Shown here piece after piece: positions 21,004 through 31,504 of a stretch of 64,000 bases of DNA (position 1 is its first letter; each line of letters starts with the position of its first letter). Made by a program: the position numbers and the translations under genes. Source of the DNA: Bathynomus jamesi (taxonomy: Eukaryota > Arthropoda > Malacostraca > Isopoda > Cirolanidae). The notes under the pieces were generated by a model. That model was not told the DNA's origin. It worked only from the letters and a program-made list of their open reading frames with translations, and ran no database searches. The stretch spans positions 42,501 through 106,500 of the forward strand of contig JAJOZX010009091.1 in assembly GCA_023014485.1 (NCBI GenBank), written 5' to 3'.

Positions 21004-22315
21004 ATACAGGAACACCAGGGAAAAAATAACATCCTTCAAGATTTAATCAGTACACAACATTTCGGAATACATTAATTCCATCTTCAGGGTTAAAACAATA
21101 AAATGCCAAATCACATACAAAATACAAATTGCAAATTGCAAATTTCTTAATAACAATTTAAAATAAAGTTAAAATTATAAAATAGCTAAGAAAATGTAAA
21201 ACATTAAAACTAAATGTAAATAAATGAAATTAAAAAGTTACAATTATAAAAGTAGCTAGGAAAAATATAAAAGCATTAAAACTAAAAGGTAAATAAATAA
21301 AATAAACAAGTACCTTAACCAAAACATAGCAAATCTACCGATGATTCATCAGAATTTAGATCTGGTTTTAATTTATAAATAAACAAAGATTCCATAATTT
21401 TGAACTTAAGGTCAGAGCTTCCGGCAGCAAATATGGCAAATTAGACTGTGAAATTGGATGGTTATTGTTGTGTGAATGGTTATGTATGAGAGAATTAGGT
21501 GGTTTGCCAAGAGGTAAATTTGTACGGACCGATTTACCGAGATGTTCGTAAATACGGGATTTTAAATGTCTTTTAGTTTTACCTATATATGACCCCATAC
21601 AGTGATCACACTTGTATTAGTAAACTATGGATGACTTAAGAAGTGTAGGAATAACATCTTTGTATTTAAATAAGTGATAAATCGATTTAAAGGGTGAATA
21701 TAATTTTTATACATAGTTGTGGGTAGAATTCCTTGAGCAATTTTAAAAGTTTGTTTCTAATGTTAAAACTTGAGGTTCCCATATAAGGCAAAGTGAAATA
21801 CAGGATATCTTTGGGGACTGTAATTACGTCTCCAGTTGTGGGGTTTTTCTGTTTAAGTTCTGCCTATTGTAGTCTCCACCAATCTAGAAGGGAAATTATT
21901 CTTGGTAAGGAGTATTCGGATGAAATCTAGTTCATCGTGTACTTTAAAGTAATCTGAACAGATATTGAAAGCTCTGTTAGTCAGAGTCGAAATTAAATTT
22001 CGTTTGAAACCTAAAGGGATAAAGGAAGAAAAGTTCGTAGTAAGATTGGTCAATGTCGGCTTTCGGTAAACGGAAGTTTCAAAAGAGGAATTAGTTTTTA
22101 TTATCGTAATGTCTGAAAAGGACAGAGAGCTATTAGATTCAGCTTCTGAAGTAAATTCAATATTAGGATGCTTAGAATTAAGGTAATTACGAAACAAAGG
22201 GATATGGTCTGGTGATTTGAACAGGAGAAGTGTCATCAATATATCTTCTATAAAAAACGTAACCATTCTATAAAAAACATAACCATTCATACGTAACCAT
22301 TCATACGTAACCATT
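21004..22315 (-). pseudogene. Penelope-like element (family P2): RT C-terminus and GIY-YIG domain
   Basis: On the minus strand 22314-21853 encodes the RT thumb-side region: PDHIPLFRNYLNSKHPNIEF, LSFSDITII, TSVYRKPTLTNLTTNF, NRAFNICSDYF and NFPSRLV, the ordered signature of PLE RTs (YRKPT, then RAxxICS). Then 21598-21368 encodes MGSYIGKTKRHLKSRIYEHL, the GIY-YIG endonuclease core typical of canonical PLEs, and NSLIHNHSHNNNHP. The frame between them is disrupted. The element ends in a tail at 21004-21100 containing CTGAAGA, a short stem and GAAATG on the minus strand. The catalytic YxDD region is missing, replaced by repeated CATAACCATTCATACGTAAC sequence. Confidence 0.85.
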
Positions 22316-22745
22316 CACACAACAATAACCACCCAATTTCACAAAGATTCCATAATTTTAAGCTTAAGGTCGGAGCTTCCGGCAGTACTTGCTGCCGGAA
22401 GCTCCGACCTTAAGCTTAAAGTTATGGAATCTTTGTTTATTTATAAATTAAAACCAGACCTAAATTCTGATGAATCATCGGTAGAGCTGCTCTTTTTCGG
22501 TTAAGGTACTTGTTTATTTTATTTATTTACCTTTAGTTTAATGTTTTACATTTTCTTAGCTACTTTTTATAGTTTTAACTTTATTTTAAATTGTTATTAA
22601 GCAACTTACAATTTGCAATTTGTATTTTGTCTGTGATTTGGCATTTTATTGTTTTAACCCTGAAGATGGAATTAGTGCATCCCGAAACGTTGGTACTGAT
22701 TAAACCTTGAAGGATGTTTATTTTTCTCTGGTGTTCCTCTTTATT
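22316..22745 (+). mobile_element. Second P2 PLE tail in inverted orientation
   Basis: From a palindromic junction (GGAGCTTCCGGCAG, 6 bp loop, CTGCCGGAAGCTCC at about 22375-22402), the plus strand repeats the P2 3' region. It includes CTTTGTTTATTTATAAATTA, then CCTGAAGATGGAATTAGTGC and CGAAACGTTGG. With the preceding entry this makes two copies joined at their GIY-YIG ends and pointing outward. Confidence 0.8.
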
Positions 22746-22783
22746 ATTAAACTGCGTTTTCCACGCCATCAATCAATAGCAGA

Positions 22784-22828
<45 letters not shown>

Positions 22829-23077
22829 ATATATATACTCTCAACAACTTCCAATAATTGTAAAGTGGTAACAGAAAGCGAGTTTTGACATTTCTGAAAC
22901 TTAAATGAGGAATTCATATTAGATTACATTTATTAGATTAATAAAAACCGCTGGGTTTTTTTTATGAAAGGTTTTCTGTCTCTTTTTTTTTTTTAAAGGT
23001 CAGACAGTGAATCTGAGTAGGTTTTTTTCTTCGCACAAAAAATTAAGGTATTTTGAAATACATGAAAATTAAATACT

Positions 23078-23213
23078 AGGGTTTTTTTTAATTTATCACG
23101 TGTTTTTTTTTAATTTATCACGTGGTTTTTAAAATTTATCACGTGGTTTTTTTAATTTATCACGTGGTTTTTTTAATTTATCACGGTTTTTAATTTACTT
23201 ATCACGTGGTTTT
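23078..23213. repeat. ~20 bp minisatellite with CACGTG in most units
   Basis: About six units of TTTTTTAATTTATCACGTGG; one unit lacks the final TG. Single-copy-like DNA lies on both sides. Confidence 0.85.
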
Positions 23214-23274
23214 GTTTTTATTTTCTAATAAATGATAATTATTAGTTGGATAATAATGATAAGTAATCAGGAGG

Positions 23275-23440
23275 GGTAGAAACTGGCACAGTGCTCAGGC
23301 CAAATAATGCAGAATATTGTTTTAACTCTGTATTTTTATTACTACCAGTATTATCGGGGTTCAAACCCCCGAGCTCAGTATCTTCACTTCGCTTGTAGGG
23401 AAATGGTGTACCTCAATGAACTACGGACTCCAACTATAAA
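23275..23440 (-). repeat. tRNA-like SINE (GGCCTGAGC family)
   Basis: On the minus strand: GTAGTTCATTGAGGTACACC (A-box-like), GGGGGTTTGAACCCCG (B-box-like), then the TTGGCCTGAGCACTGTGCC module and AGTTTCT. Confidence 0.65.
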
Positions 23441-23469
23441 TTCGAATCATCATTTAATTAATTTTTAGA

Positions 23470-23670
23470 GCTACGTAGCAGCCACGTCTCAACACCGCTT
23501 CCCGTTAGATCAGCGAGGTTGAGGGAATTTGGTTCTGTTCACTCATTTGATGGGTAATCGTCCTCTGCGTTTAGATGATGTAGCGACTCGTGGTACCTCG
23601 GATGCCGCGTAAAGCTGTAGATTCCCTTCGTCAAATGACCTTTGCCGTTATGAAAGAAATTAAACATCGT
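23470..23670 (+). repeat. 5S-rRNA-derived SINE
   Basis: Starts GCTACGTAGCAGCCACGTC. Then CCGTTAGATCAGCGAGG matches 5S GTCCGATCACCGAAG, GGGTAATCGTCCTC corresponds to the ATGGGAGACCG region, and the tail GTAAAGCTGTAG...GTCAAATGACC is family-specific. More diverged than the 39.4 kb copy. Confidence 0.7.
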
Positions 23671-23732
23671 TACTATTATGTTAATTTTTAAAACTTAACA
23701 ATTTTCAGTTTTAACTTATATATATATATATA

Positions 23733-23852
23733 TTGAAGAAGGAAACCACTCTTCAGGAAGACGTAAATTTTTATTTCTTAACACCAATACAGTTTCGGCT
23801 CCTCGTGAACCCTTGAAGAGGGGTTTCCTGAAGAGCGTTTTCCTTCTTCGTA
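23733..23852 (-). mobile_element. PLE-like tail with inverted ends (family P3)
   Basis: GAAGAAGGAAACC...CTCTTCAGGAA at the left is mirrored by TTCCTGAAGAGCG...TTCCTTCTTC at the right. On the minus strand the core reads GGGTTCACGAGGAGCCGAAA, then CTGTATTGG and AAATAAAAA, resembling the tails of P1 and P2. No coding part is attached. Confidence 0.55.
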
Positions 23853-23881
23853 CGTTGTCGCGATAGTGCGTTATTTTACAT

Positions 23882-23883
<2 letters not shown>

Positions 23884-23927
<44 letters not shown>
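23884..23927. repeat. (AT)n microsatellite
   Basis: Pure TA run after the P3 tail. 23928-24190 is unrecognised. Confidence 0.9.
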
Positions 23928-24189
23928 TAAGTGATACTATTATTTATTAATTAATATATAAAACTGCGTTTCTGCTCTTATTCACAATGGATTAACCAAT
24001 TAGTAATATTTTATTGTGTTTGAACAAAGTTTTTGTTTATTAAAAGCTATGACGTCAGTCATGCGATTAGGTTCAGTGCACGATTTTTGTAGGAAATGAA
24101 CGCCTGAAACTGAAAGCCGAAGAGATTGAGTTACTCACAAATATATTAAAATGTTTATCACAAACAGTACAATAACCGTATATTGATTT

Positions 24190-24475
24190 TATACGAAGCC
24201 TGAAATAAAACGTGCAGCGCAGAGGAGGATTCGTCCTCGCGTCGGAAGGCAACGTCTCGAGTGCGTCTCATACTACTACTACTACTACACCATCCAGGAA
24301 ACCGAAGAATTTCTCCTTCAAGTGCAGTTTTTGAACGAAATTCGTTTTATCGCTAGAAAATGCACTAGTAGCCCTTCCAGTAAACCGTAGACTGATTTTA
24401 TACAGGACGTTGCCTTGCGACGCGAGAACGAACCCTCCTCTACAATGCATGTTTTACTTCAGTCTTTCTATATTT
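24190..24475. mobile_element. MITE with ~70 bp inverted arms
   Basis: GAGGAGGATTCGTCCTCGCG, then TCGGAAGGCAACGT, on the left mirrors ACGTTGCCTTGCGACGCGAG and AACGAACCCTCCTC on the right. The core has a (TAC)n run. Exact ends and target duplication are unclear. Confidence 0.65.
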
Positions 24476-24734
24476 TTTTCGCCGCATTCAGTTACGCGTT
24501 CACTGAGCGAATAGTAATGTTTGAGGTATTACTGAGGCGTAATACGTTCACCCAAGGCGTTACAAAGTTATCTACACAGTTTCGAGTGAAAGATCGCCGA
24601 TAAGCCTAACGTTTCTGAAGCGTAAAGAAATTACTGAGAATTTTTAAAAAAATTAATACTGTCGCCAAAAGTAATAAAATGTCCAAAGAATAACAGCAAA
24701 TTAACAATTAGTAATTTTGTATTGGGTTTAAAAA

Positions 24735-24990
24735 GTTTACGTTCCTTGAGGGACTTTTCCCCCCGAAACTGTACAATTGGTTAAAAAAATCCTATCGTAA
24801 AACTGTACTTATACCCATCGGATCGACAAGACAAACACCGATACTAAAAACACTAACTTAAACCTAACTTAACCTAACCTACCGTAACCTAACCTATGCT
24901 AACCTAAACTAACCTATGTTAATCTAACACGCAATATACTTGTTAAAAAAATAGGAAATCGATCAGACGCTGTAATCTCCCAGTAAAACG
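24735..24990. repeat. Half of a MITE family carrying degenerate AACCT (TTAGG) repeats
   Basis: TCGACAAGACAAACACCGATA, then about ten degenerate AACCTAACCTA words, then CGCAATATACTTGTTAAAAA and GATCAGACGCTGTAATC. The same order, TCGACAAGATAACATCGACA to TCAGATGTCGTAATC, occurs in the right half of 58225-58600. Confidence 0.6.
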
Positions 24991-25035
24991 TCATGCTTGT
25001 TTTTGTATTAAGGAAACATTTTTTTTTTCCTTTCA

Positions 25036-25078
25036 GCACCTTCCCCCCCCCCCCCCCACACCCACACACACACGACCC
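25036..25078. repeat. Poly-C and (CA)n tract
   Basis: C15 and CACACCCACACA run. A second tract, (TATG)n, lies at 25233-25275. The span 25276-26480 shows no recognised gene. Confidence 0.85.
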
Positions 25079-26484
25079 CGCCTTCAATTGGGTGTCGTCG
25101 GTATTTTTATGGGTAGGATGTAATTTTATTTATTTATTTTTTTACTTCGAAATTCTTTGAAACTCCTGCATGTAAGAAAATATAAACTATCTATCTATTT
25201 GTTTGATTATCTGTCTGTTCATATGTGTGTCTATTGTATGTATGTATGTATGTATGTATGTATGTATGTATGCGTGTATGTTTGTGTGTATGCATTTGTA
25301 TATATTTGTGTGTATACCCATTTTAAAGTACTGGTATGTAACTGACTTGTACATATTAAATGAGTATGTAATGACAACTTGTAATGACAGACCAAATCAT
25401 CAAATATTCATACGCAGAGTTTTAGATGCTGAAAAATTCGTGCCTGTTGCAAACTTGTCAAGTCAGACAAGTTGATTTTTATCAAATAATTTATGTAGCG
25501 TCCAAATTCGTCTCTATAACGTTATTTCCCAGGCATCAAACGCGAGAGGGTGATGCAAAATTTTATTTTGGAATGACATCTTTGATTTTCTGTATTGTAA
25601 TTTCCGTTCTAGCTTCGATTTTTTTTTTGGTTGTGTGTGGGGGGGGGGGGAGATTAGGAGCGGGGGAAGCAATGACTAAATTCAAACATGTCGCTGGTCG
25701 CTGAAGTTTTTTAATTTTCGTATATACTAACTTTGACTCCCTTGAATTCATAACTTTTTGCGTCCGTGATTGAGCTCTGGATTATCTTTCATTTTGTATG
25801 TTGGTGAAATAAGTTCCAGGAATGGGCTTTTTTTTAAAAAAAAAACTCCTAAACTAGGAGTTATACAACTCCCAGATTGGAAGTTACACAAATTTCGACG
25901 TCAGAAACTTCATAACGCGTGGGCTGTCTTATGCCGTGTGTGATCAACATAAATCTACTTTTATTAACCAATATAAGTAGCTTAGTTTTGGGTACACAGA
26001 GACCAACTATTAGTTAATTCAACCATACTATTATACGCAAACTATGTTAACTTTTCAGGGAACAAAAGCAATTGGTTAAAACGATCATTAGCCATTGAGA
26101 ATACTATCAAATGGTAAAGCAGAAAGGTTGTTACACTCCAAAGTAATTTCATTGTTTCAACAACTGCAAATTTTGGTAAATTGCATTTGCTTGTTTCAGT
26201 AAAAAGAACCATTTACGAGAGTTACTGTACTTCACTTCCTATTCAAATTAACTAATTCTATGCAACGTAGAACCGTCATCAATTTCAATTAGAGATTGTC
26301 CTTATAGGGACTGGCCTTGGGGCCTTGGGGCCAGATTTTTAATTGAGGAAGGCCCTAAACACGTGTAGGCTGAGACCTGCCGGCTTCGGATCTAAAATGA
26401 TGAGATAGAGAATGTTTTTTCTTTCAAAGTTTTAACAAGAATTATTTATTCTTTGGATTAATATTGAAAATGAATTTTTCCACT

Positions 26485-26560
26485 AACTTTTTTTTTTATG
26501 TAGAAAAGTGGGGCCAAGGGCGTGTGCCCGCAAAAATGCCCCCCCTTTATAAAAAAAAGA
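26485..26560 (-). repeat. Fragment of an LTR-like or leader repeat
   Basis: GGGGCCAAGGGCGTGTGCCCGC followed by AAAAATGCCCCCCC matches, inverted, the 3' part of 30740-31100 (TTTTTGCGGGCGCTCCCCTTGGCCCC). Confidence 0.5.
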
Positions 26561-26699
26561 GAGCCAAAATCAAGGTCTCTGACGCTCATAACGCCATTTT
26601 CTTTTTTATAACATAACTTTTTACAATTTTATTTTCATAACTTTTTTATAACTAACTTTTAAATTACATGTACAGTATTTCAGTGATAAACTTTGAAAC

Positions 26700-27030
26700 A
26701 AATGACGGCGGCACGACGTCATATTGCCGTCTATAGCGTAAGTCATATATTGATGCCATAATAACGTCTTTGCACCCTCACACTGTCGTCATGATGCCGT
26801 GAAATTCAATAATGATGTCAGCAAGACACTAACACATTTTCAGTATTCAGTATGTCGGCAGTATGACGTCAATATGACTATCACTTTTGAACGAGACGAT
26901 GTCACTGCGCCATCATGATATGACGCCCTAAATCTCATCAATAACGTCAGTATGACACGTAACATGAATCAGAATGACCACAATATGATATCAGTATGAC
27001 TGTAATTATTGAATGATAATATGACGCCAT
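26700..27030. repeat. Cluster of degenerate ATGACGTCA-like words
   Basis: TGACGTCA-like words (ACGACGTCATATTG, ATGATGTCAGCAAG, TATGACGTCAATATGAC, AACGTCAGTATGAC, ATGACGCCATGC) recur every 15-40 bp for about 330 bp. Probably an old minisatellite. No gene is adjacent. Confidence 0.55.
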
Positions 27031-27237
27031 GCTGCTGTAATTTATTTTGGAACATGTTATTTAATTAATTAATATAATTAAACTCCACTTAACTTCGACA
27101 TTACTGCACTATTTCGCATTAATTGTATTTCTATCCTTAGTATTTGAGTTGTCATTGTATTCTATTGTATTCTATTGTATTCTTTGTCAGTTCGTATTAT
27201 TAATATTTGTCATATGGACTATAATGGTCTCCCAATA

Positions 27238-27650
27238 AAAATTTTCATTTTCAAACTTTTAATTTTCATTTTCTTTTTCAAATTTTTCATTTTCATTTCC
27301 AAACTATTAATTTTCATTTTCTTTTTCAGATTTTTTTAATTTTCTTTTTCAAATTTTTCATTTTCATTTTCAAACTTTTAATTTTCATTTTCTTTTTCAA
27401 ATTTTTCATTTTCAAACGTTTAATTTTCATTTTTTTACAAATTTTTCATATTCTTTTTCAAATTTTTCATTTTCATTTTAAAATTTTCCATTTTCATATT
27501 TATTTTCAACTTTTCCATTTTCATTTTCATTTTCATTTTCAAATTTTGCATTTTCATTTTCATTTTTTTCATTTTTAGTTTCAAACTTTTAATTTTCATT
27601 TTCAAAATTTTAATTTTCATTTTTATTTTTATTTTCATAATATGGATCAA
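27238..27650. repeat. TTTTCATTTTC minisatellite
   Basis: More than 25 imperfect units of TTTTCATTTTCAAAC. Low-complexity Lys/Met frames on the minus strand are artefacts of it. Confidence 0.9.
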
Positions 27651-27801
27651 TGGCATGACGATCACTAAATAATAATAATACGAAATTTGATATTTAATCT
27701 AAAAATAGAATGACGATTCTCAAAACAAACAATTTCTTAACTTCGAAAACAGCTCTTGAGTAATTGGGACAAAAAGAGTAAAATATTATTTTAAAATGTC
27801 T

Positions 27802-27849
<48 letters not shown>
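27802..27849. repeat. (TAA)n microsatellite
   Basis: Sixteen or so AAT units. 27850-28200 is unrecognised apart from G/C runs near 28000 and 28100. Confidence 0.95.
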
Positions 27850-28204
27850 TCATTATTATTAGTAGTATGGTTGAGTATCCACGAAAATTATTTAAATAAT
27901 AAAATTTAATTATTGTTTCGGCGTACGAAGACGACCATTTTAAATAATTAAAAAATTTATCGTCTTTCGTACAATTTAAGCAGAGTTGAGGGTGTTGTAC
28001 GGGGGGGGGTGGGGGGGTCCTCGCCTTGAATTTTAAATCCCTCAGTTTATCGCAGTTATTTCATTACGTTTAAACCACTATAACAATAACAATAATCTCG
28101 CCCCCCCCTCACTCAATGTACTTACACACCAATAGATAAATAGATGAAAAAGTAGATAGGTTTCTTGTATAATTTGAGTAACGTATATCCAGTTTCGACT
28201 TTAT

Positions 28205-28330
28205 CAAAACAGTGCGCATTTTTTGGTGGTTGGGGTTCGAACCCCGGGGTGATCATTTTAATAATCCCGCTGCTGGTTGAATCTCTTGAGTCTCCACTAT
28301 TTGTTTTGGGGAAGTAAGTGGAAAAGGTTA
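28205..28330. repeat. Possible tRNA-like SINE fragment
   Basis: GGTTGGGGTTCGAACCCCGG is a good B-box-like word in palindromic context, and CTTGAGTCTCCACTAT follows. Without a clear A box I cannot assign strand or family. Confidence 0.35.
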
Positions 28331-28375
28331 GCTTAAGTTAAACCAGGTTAGGTAATTTCAATTAAGATTATCAGT

Positions 28376-28408
28376 GTGTGTGTGTATATATATATATATA
28401 TGTATGTA

Positions 28409-28458
<50 letters not shown>

Positions 28459-28575
28459 ATATATATATAATAGGTGATCCAAAACGATGCTCCTAGAAAT
28501 AACTTGTTACATAAATAGTTTTTGGAACACAATTTTGGTTACCATTATACCATATATATATATATATATATATTA
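28376..28575. repeat. (GT)n and (AT)n microsatellite cluster
   Basis: GT/AT blocks at 28376-28470 and 28550-28573. A further (GA)n of about 40 bp lies at 28742-28780. Confidence 0.9.
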
Positions 28576-28740
28576 TTATCGGTTATTTTAATTAAAAAGT
28601 TATCAGATCCTTACAGAAAAGGATGATAAAGTAAGAAAAGGTAATTTACGATTGAAAAGAAAACCTTTAAGGTAATATTTTTGTGTGTGTATTCAACGCA
28701 GGCTGTAATCTTTGTGTGAATGAATTCTAATGCGAGAGAA

Positions 28741-28782
<42 letters not shown>

Positions 28783-29001
28783 GGATTATGTGACTATGCA
28801 GAAAAGCATAAATCTGAAACTCAAAAATTTATTGACAAAATTTTGGAAGAATGACTTTCCTTAAGTTTTCCAATTATCAAGAAGTTAAAAACTTCTCGAG
28901 ACAAAAATTTTAAAACTTAAAAATACTTAAAAAGTTTAAAACTTAAAAAAAAAAGTTAGATAAAATTTTTGAAAGAAAGTTTTTGGGCTGATTCATTCAC
29001 C

Positions 29002-29195
29002 GGATCACCTGAAGATCAGGGCCCCCAACCTTCTTTAGTTAGCTTTATAAGGCTAGCTAACGAAAATATCACGACCTAACCTAACCATTCGTCAAGGGCG
29101 TACAGTTGACCCGACGATTGGTTAGGTTAAGTCGTGATATTTTCGTTAGTTAGCCTTACTAAAGAAGGCTGGGGGCCCTGATCTTCAGGTGATCC
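29002..29195. mobile_element. Full-length foldback MITE, copy 2, with perfect 8 bp target duplication
   Basis: GGATCACCTGAAGATCAGGG is mirrored at the right end. The inner arm TAGCTAACGAAAATATCACG is shared with copy 1 at 13611. CATTCACC lies on both sides (28994-29001 and 29196-29203). Confidence 0.9.
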
Positions 29196-29522
29196 CATTC
29201 ACCTTTAAAGTCTGTTTTGTTTCATAATAGACAGAGTCGGAAAAAAAATTAATCAAGACCTCATAATAATTTCTATCAATTTCTTCATTAAAAAATGTAC
29301 CTACTCACTTAAACTCATTCTGAAAGTTGAGTAAATTTGAGTTAAAATGTAAATTAAATCAACGAAAAACTTCGATTAATTTAACTCAGATTAAGTAAAT
29401 TATACTTTATTAAACGAGTTCAGTCATTTTAAAATTGAAATTTATATAAATTTCGCACTTGGGCCTACGTGAATACCGCGCCGAAACGTTTTAGCATATA
29501 TTATATTTAAAACTTTTTGGAA

Positions 29523-29838
29523 CAAGAGTAGTTTACGTCCCCCTGACGCAAAAGGGGATACAAACTACACTAGGTCACAGTTGGGGAACGTAAACGACAC
29601 TAGGATCTTTAGGAGACATCTTTTAAATGAATCCATCAACTAAAACTAACGTTAAAACTAACGAAAATATTACGAAAACTACACTAGGATAATGTAGGGG
29701 AACGTAAACTACACTAGGATAATGTAGGGGAACGTAAACTACACAGGATAATGTAGGGGAACGTAAACTACACTAAGATAATGTAGGGGAACGTAAACTA
29801 CACTAGGCACCACAGGGGGACGTAAACTACACTTGCTC
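29523..29838. mobile_element. MITE with AGTTTACGTCCCCCTG ends, one end repeated in tandem
   Basis: Left end GTAGTTTACGTCCCCCTG, right end CAGGGGGACGTAAACTACAC. Between them about six units of GGGGAACGTAAACTACACTA plus GGATAATGTA repeat the right-end sequence every 30 bp. Confidence 0.75.
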
Positions 29839-30014
29839 CAACTTTTTTTTTTAAGTTATCCTTTTTTACTTTTCTCTTATGGAATATTCCGTTTTCTTCC
29901 GAAGAAAATTATTTTTGTGACTTTGCTATTATCATTAAATAGATTATTATTTTATTAGTTTCAGAGAGATTAATATAATATATCATTTGCAGAATTAACT
30001 TTAATTCTTAAAAA

Positions 30015-30150
30015 ATTAGATTAGTAATCTCTCGCTTTACGGAAATTCAATTTATGAAATTCGCTTTAACGGAATTATTAATAAAGGCATAAAATCAGTA
30101 CAACGGAGGTAAGATTCGTTATAACGGAAATTTGAGTCTAAAAAACACTA
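30015..30150. repeat. Possible pogo/Tigger-like end remnant
   Basis: AGTAATCTCTCGCTTTACGG and TTCGTTATAACGGAAATT resemble the ends of Tigger-type elements (CTCGCTTTAACG, GTTATAACGGA). No transposase or clear pair of ends. Low confidence. Confidence 0.3.
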
Positions 30151-30739
30151 ACTCAGTCATCAAATATCTAATCTATTCTAATTTTACACAGGCAGTGGCT
30201 CGTACTAACGGCTCGTGCTCACCACAACCTTCCAAAAGCTCACCCAGCTGCTCATTAGGGTGGTTGGTCCACACATACAGTATATGGTAAAAAAATGAAA
30301 ATGCACAAATAAGATCTCCTGATACATTTTATCATTTCTTATATGGAGAAAGATCTCAAACCAGAGTTTGAGTTAAATTCATTAATACATAAGGGTGGCG
30401 CAAATTTGAAGAAATTTGCCACCCCATAATGATACTTAAGTGTTCGAGCTGCGCCACCTCTAAATATGTACGAATCGATCCAGTTTTTATTGCCAACATC
30501 GTTAGTGGTAGTAGAGTATGGGGCAAATGTCATGAGAAATGTATTTTCCTTTTTATTTTTTGGACCATATATATATATTATTGTACAAGAAACTTTTCAT
30601 TTTGTTGAGTTTAGTTTGATGATGAATGAATAAAGAAAAACTTCGGAATGTTTTCGAGGTATTGATTACATGATCAAAGGTGTGTAGATTAATGTTACTT
30701 TTATAAAAATTGTGTTCCCTCGTGATGTTACTCAAATAA

Positions 30740-31100
30740 AATTAGTATTCCCTGCCACTTTAAGAAGGGGAGATTGTAGACACCAATCAACCAGGGAAGG
30801 ACTCTGGTTGGGGTGGTGGACGTTAGGCAGGAGACGGGGAGTGCTAGAAGTCTCGTTTCTTCCGTCATTGTCCTCTTTAGCAGATCTTTTTCCGTGTCTG
30901 TCTATCCTGTGAGGAGTCCAGCATAGTCTCAACACACACACACACACGCACTTCTCCCTCTATTATTTACTACACATACATGCGTTTTATACACTACGCA
31001 AGCTTTTCAAAATTTAATAAAAAATTGGCATCGTGGGCGTCCATTTTTGCGGGCGCTCCCCTTGGCCCCTCATTCCTGCATAAAAAAATCAACCAACAAC
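30740..31100 (+). repeat. LTR-like repeat, copy 1
   Basis: GGGAGATTGTAGACACCAATC, then GGAGACGGGGAGTGCT, TTTTTCCGTGTCT and AGTCCAGCAT, ending near TTTTTGCGGGCGCTCCCC. Matches 44740-45110 in the same order. TTGGCATCGTGGGCG near 31025 could be a primer-binding-like word. No gag or pol nearby. Confidence 0.5.
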
Positions 31101-31104
31101 CAAG

Positions 31105-31285
31105 CCAACGTCCGTAGCTCACCAGATAACACCGTTTCCCTATTTTTAGCAAAGTGAAGATACTAAAATCGGAGATTCGAAACCCCGATTATGCTGGTAA
31201 TAACAATACAAAAATTAGATCAATGGGCTGCATGAACAGGCCTGAGCGCTGTGCCATTTTCTGGTCCTCTTCACTGGTTATTAAA
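31105..31285 (+). repeat. tRNA-like SINE (GGCCTGAGC family), most complete copy
   Basis: CCGTAGCTCACCAGATAACA (A-box-like), GGAGATTCGAAACCCCG (B-box-like), GCTGGTAATAACAATAC, then ACAGGCCTGAGCGCTGTGCC and ATTTTCTGG. Promoter order and spacing fit a tRNA-derived head. Confidence 0.7.
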
Positions 31286-31504
31286 AAAAAAACAATAACA
31301 TTGTTATTTTAAGCCAAAATGGTGTCAAAGAAGTTCCAATCCCGTTACAATTATTACACATCACTCATCTAATTTAGAAAATATAAGAAACAAAATCCTT
31401 ACTTTTCAAAACTGCTGAATAACGAAGTAATTTCTATTACTAAATGAGCCGGGGCTTCTTATATTCGACACCATCTTGCGTTAAAACAACTCCATAATAA
31501 CTGC

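Noticed and set aside
22268..22315. CATTCATACGTAACCATTC repeats as a regulatory array
   Set aside because: Only three short units at a PLE junction. Likely filler DNA from the insertion process.
27435..27665. Lys/Met-rich protein on the minus strand
   Set aside because: Produced by the TTTTCATTTTC minisatellite.
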